Of a stretch of DNA of 5,930 nt, positions 5,699-5,930 are shown piece by piece (position 1 is the first letter of the stretch; each line of letters starts with the position of its first letter). The translations under genes were made by a program, and so were the position numbers. The DNA comes from Candidatus Bathyarchaeota archaeon RBG_13_52_12 (GTDB lineage Archaea; Thermoproteota; Bathyarchaeia; TCS64): contig MEZF01000045.1 in assembly GCA_001774245.1 (NCBI GenBank), positions 15,909 to 21,838 of the forward strand, read 5' to 3'. The notes under the pieces were generated by a model, which saw only the letters and a program-made list of their open reading frames with translations, was not told the DNA's origin and ran no database searches.

Positions 5699-5930
5699 CT
5701 TCTCTAACCTGAGCCGCCCCTTCTCGATGGCGGTGACTCCCGTCCTCGACACTTCCTCCACCCCTATGGGCTTGACGGCCTCGAGGAATGCGTCTATCTC
5801 CTCAGACTCACCCGTGACCTCGGCTATAAGGTTGTCCGACTCGATGTTCAGGATCAGTCCGTGGTAGTCGTTCACCAGTTTAAGGGCTTCCTCCCGAGCC
5901 ATCGGGTCGGTCGTCGTCAGCTTCACAAGC
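5687..5930 (-). CDS. ilvN: Acetolactate synthase regulatory (small) subunit, C-terminal part, truncated by window
   Basis: The regulatory subunit of acetolactate synthase, which activates the catalytic subunit IlvB and carries valine feedback control. Only the last 80 codons are in the window; the frame is open to the right edge, so the N-terminal ACT domain lies outside. The internal GTG at 5926 reads as Val in a stretch (LVKLTTTDPMAREEALKLV) like the 'LALIKV....REEILELV' segment of the family. What is seen is the C-terminal ALS small-subunit domain: helix REEALKLVNDYHG, strand NLIAEVTGESEEIDAFLEAV, then PIGVEEVSRTGVTAIEKG, matching the family's 'GI.EL.RTG..AM.RG' ending. It precedes ilvC with a 1-nt overlap, the common ilvBNC order; ilvB is expected further upstream, beyond the window. 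Confidence 0.93.
   Translation of the reverse strand, partial: LVKLTTTDPMAREEALKLVNDYHGLILNIESDNLIAEVTGESEEIDAFLEAVKPIGVEEVSRTGVTAIEKGRLRLEKGEY

Noticed and set aside
5924..5926. GTG as the start of a 79-aa ilvN
   Set aside because: The frame continues to the window edge and the product lacks the N-terminal ACT domain expected of the family, so it is an internal Val codon of a truncated gene.
1..5930. CRISPR arrays, tRNA or rRNA genes, insertion sequences
   Set aside because: No regularly spaced repeats, no cloverleaf-like sequence with T-loop motif, no transposase motifs and no terminal inverted repeats were seen. The window is almost wholly protein-coding, and the two gaps are 114 and about 87 bp.

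Overview
The window looks archaeal. Arginine is often encoded by AGG/AGA and isoleucine by ATA, TTG and GTG are used as start codons, and several starts are preceded by a GGTG(A) Shine-Dalgarno core about 6 nt away. The NHEJ proteins are also arranged differently from typical bacterial LigD polypeptides. A TACK-group (for example Bathyarchaeia-like), possibly thermophilic, archaeon is a reasonable guess, but the lineage is inference; a bacterium that acquired or donated some of these genes is not excluded.

Left part (1-2650, + strand): a tightly coupled DNA end-joining operon. It starts inside a Ku gene (5' end outside the window). Ku overlaps by 4 nt (ATGA) a gene for an ATP-dependent DNA ligase fused to a C-terminal LigD-type 3'-phosphoesterase domain (order LIG-PE, no polymerase domain). 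That gene overlaps by 28 nt a DUF72 (YecE-like) gene. Ku would bind and bridge broken ends, the PE domain would clean 3' termini and the ligase domain would seal them; the DUF72 protein is the unexplained third member. A POL (archaeo-eukaryotic primase) gene, if present, must lie elsewhere.

Middle (2651-4622): a 114-bp gap with a weak terminator-like element and a TATA-like box, then a + strand alpha/beta hydrolase of the FrsA / 2,6-dihydropseudooxynicotine-hydrolase type with an intact Ser-Asp-His triad. Its 3' end overlaps by 29 nt the end of a convergent - strand gene. That gene encodes a possible PD-(D/E)XK-type nuclease domain (EIQ variant) joined to a C-terminal winged helix. Upstream of it (4623-4697) lie TATA-like boxes and a 17-bp inverted repeat.

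Right part (4698-5930, - strand): the end of a branched-chain amino acid operon, the C-terminal part of the acetolactate synthase regulatory subunit (ilvN, cut by the window end) followed with a 1-nt overlap by ilvC (ketol-acid reductoisomerase). A T5 run just after ilvC could end the transcript. These are housekeeping genes with no visible functional link to the repair operon.

The most interesting part is the compact Ku / LIG-PE / DUF72 cassette, with the neighbouring nuclease-like wHTH protein a weaker candidate for a DNA-related role. No RNA genes, CRISPR arrays, insertion sequences or long repeats were seen.
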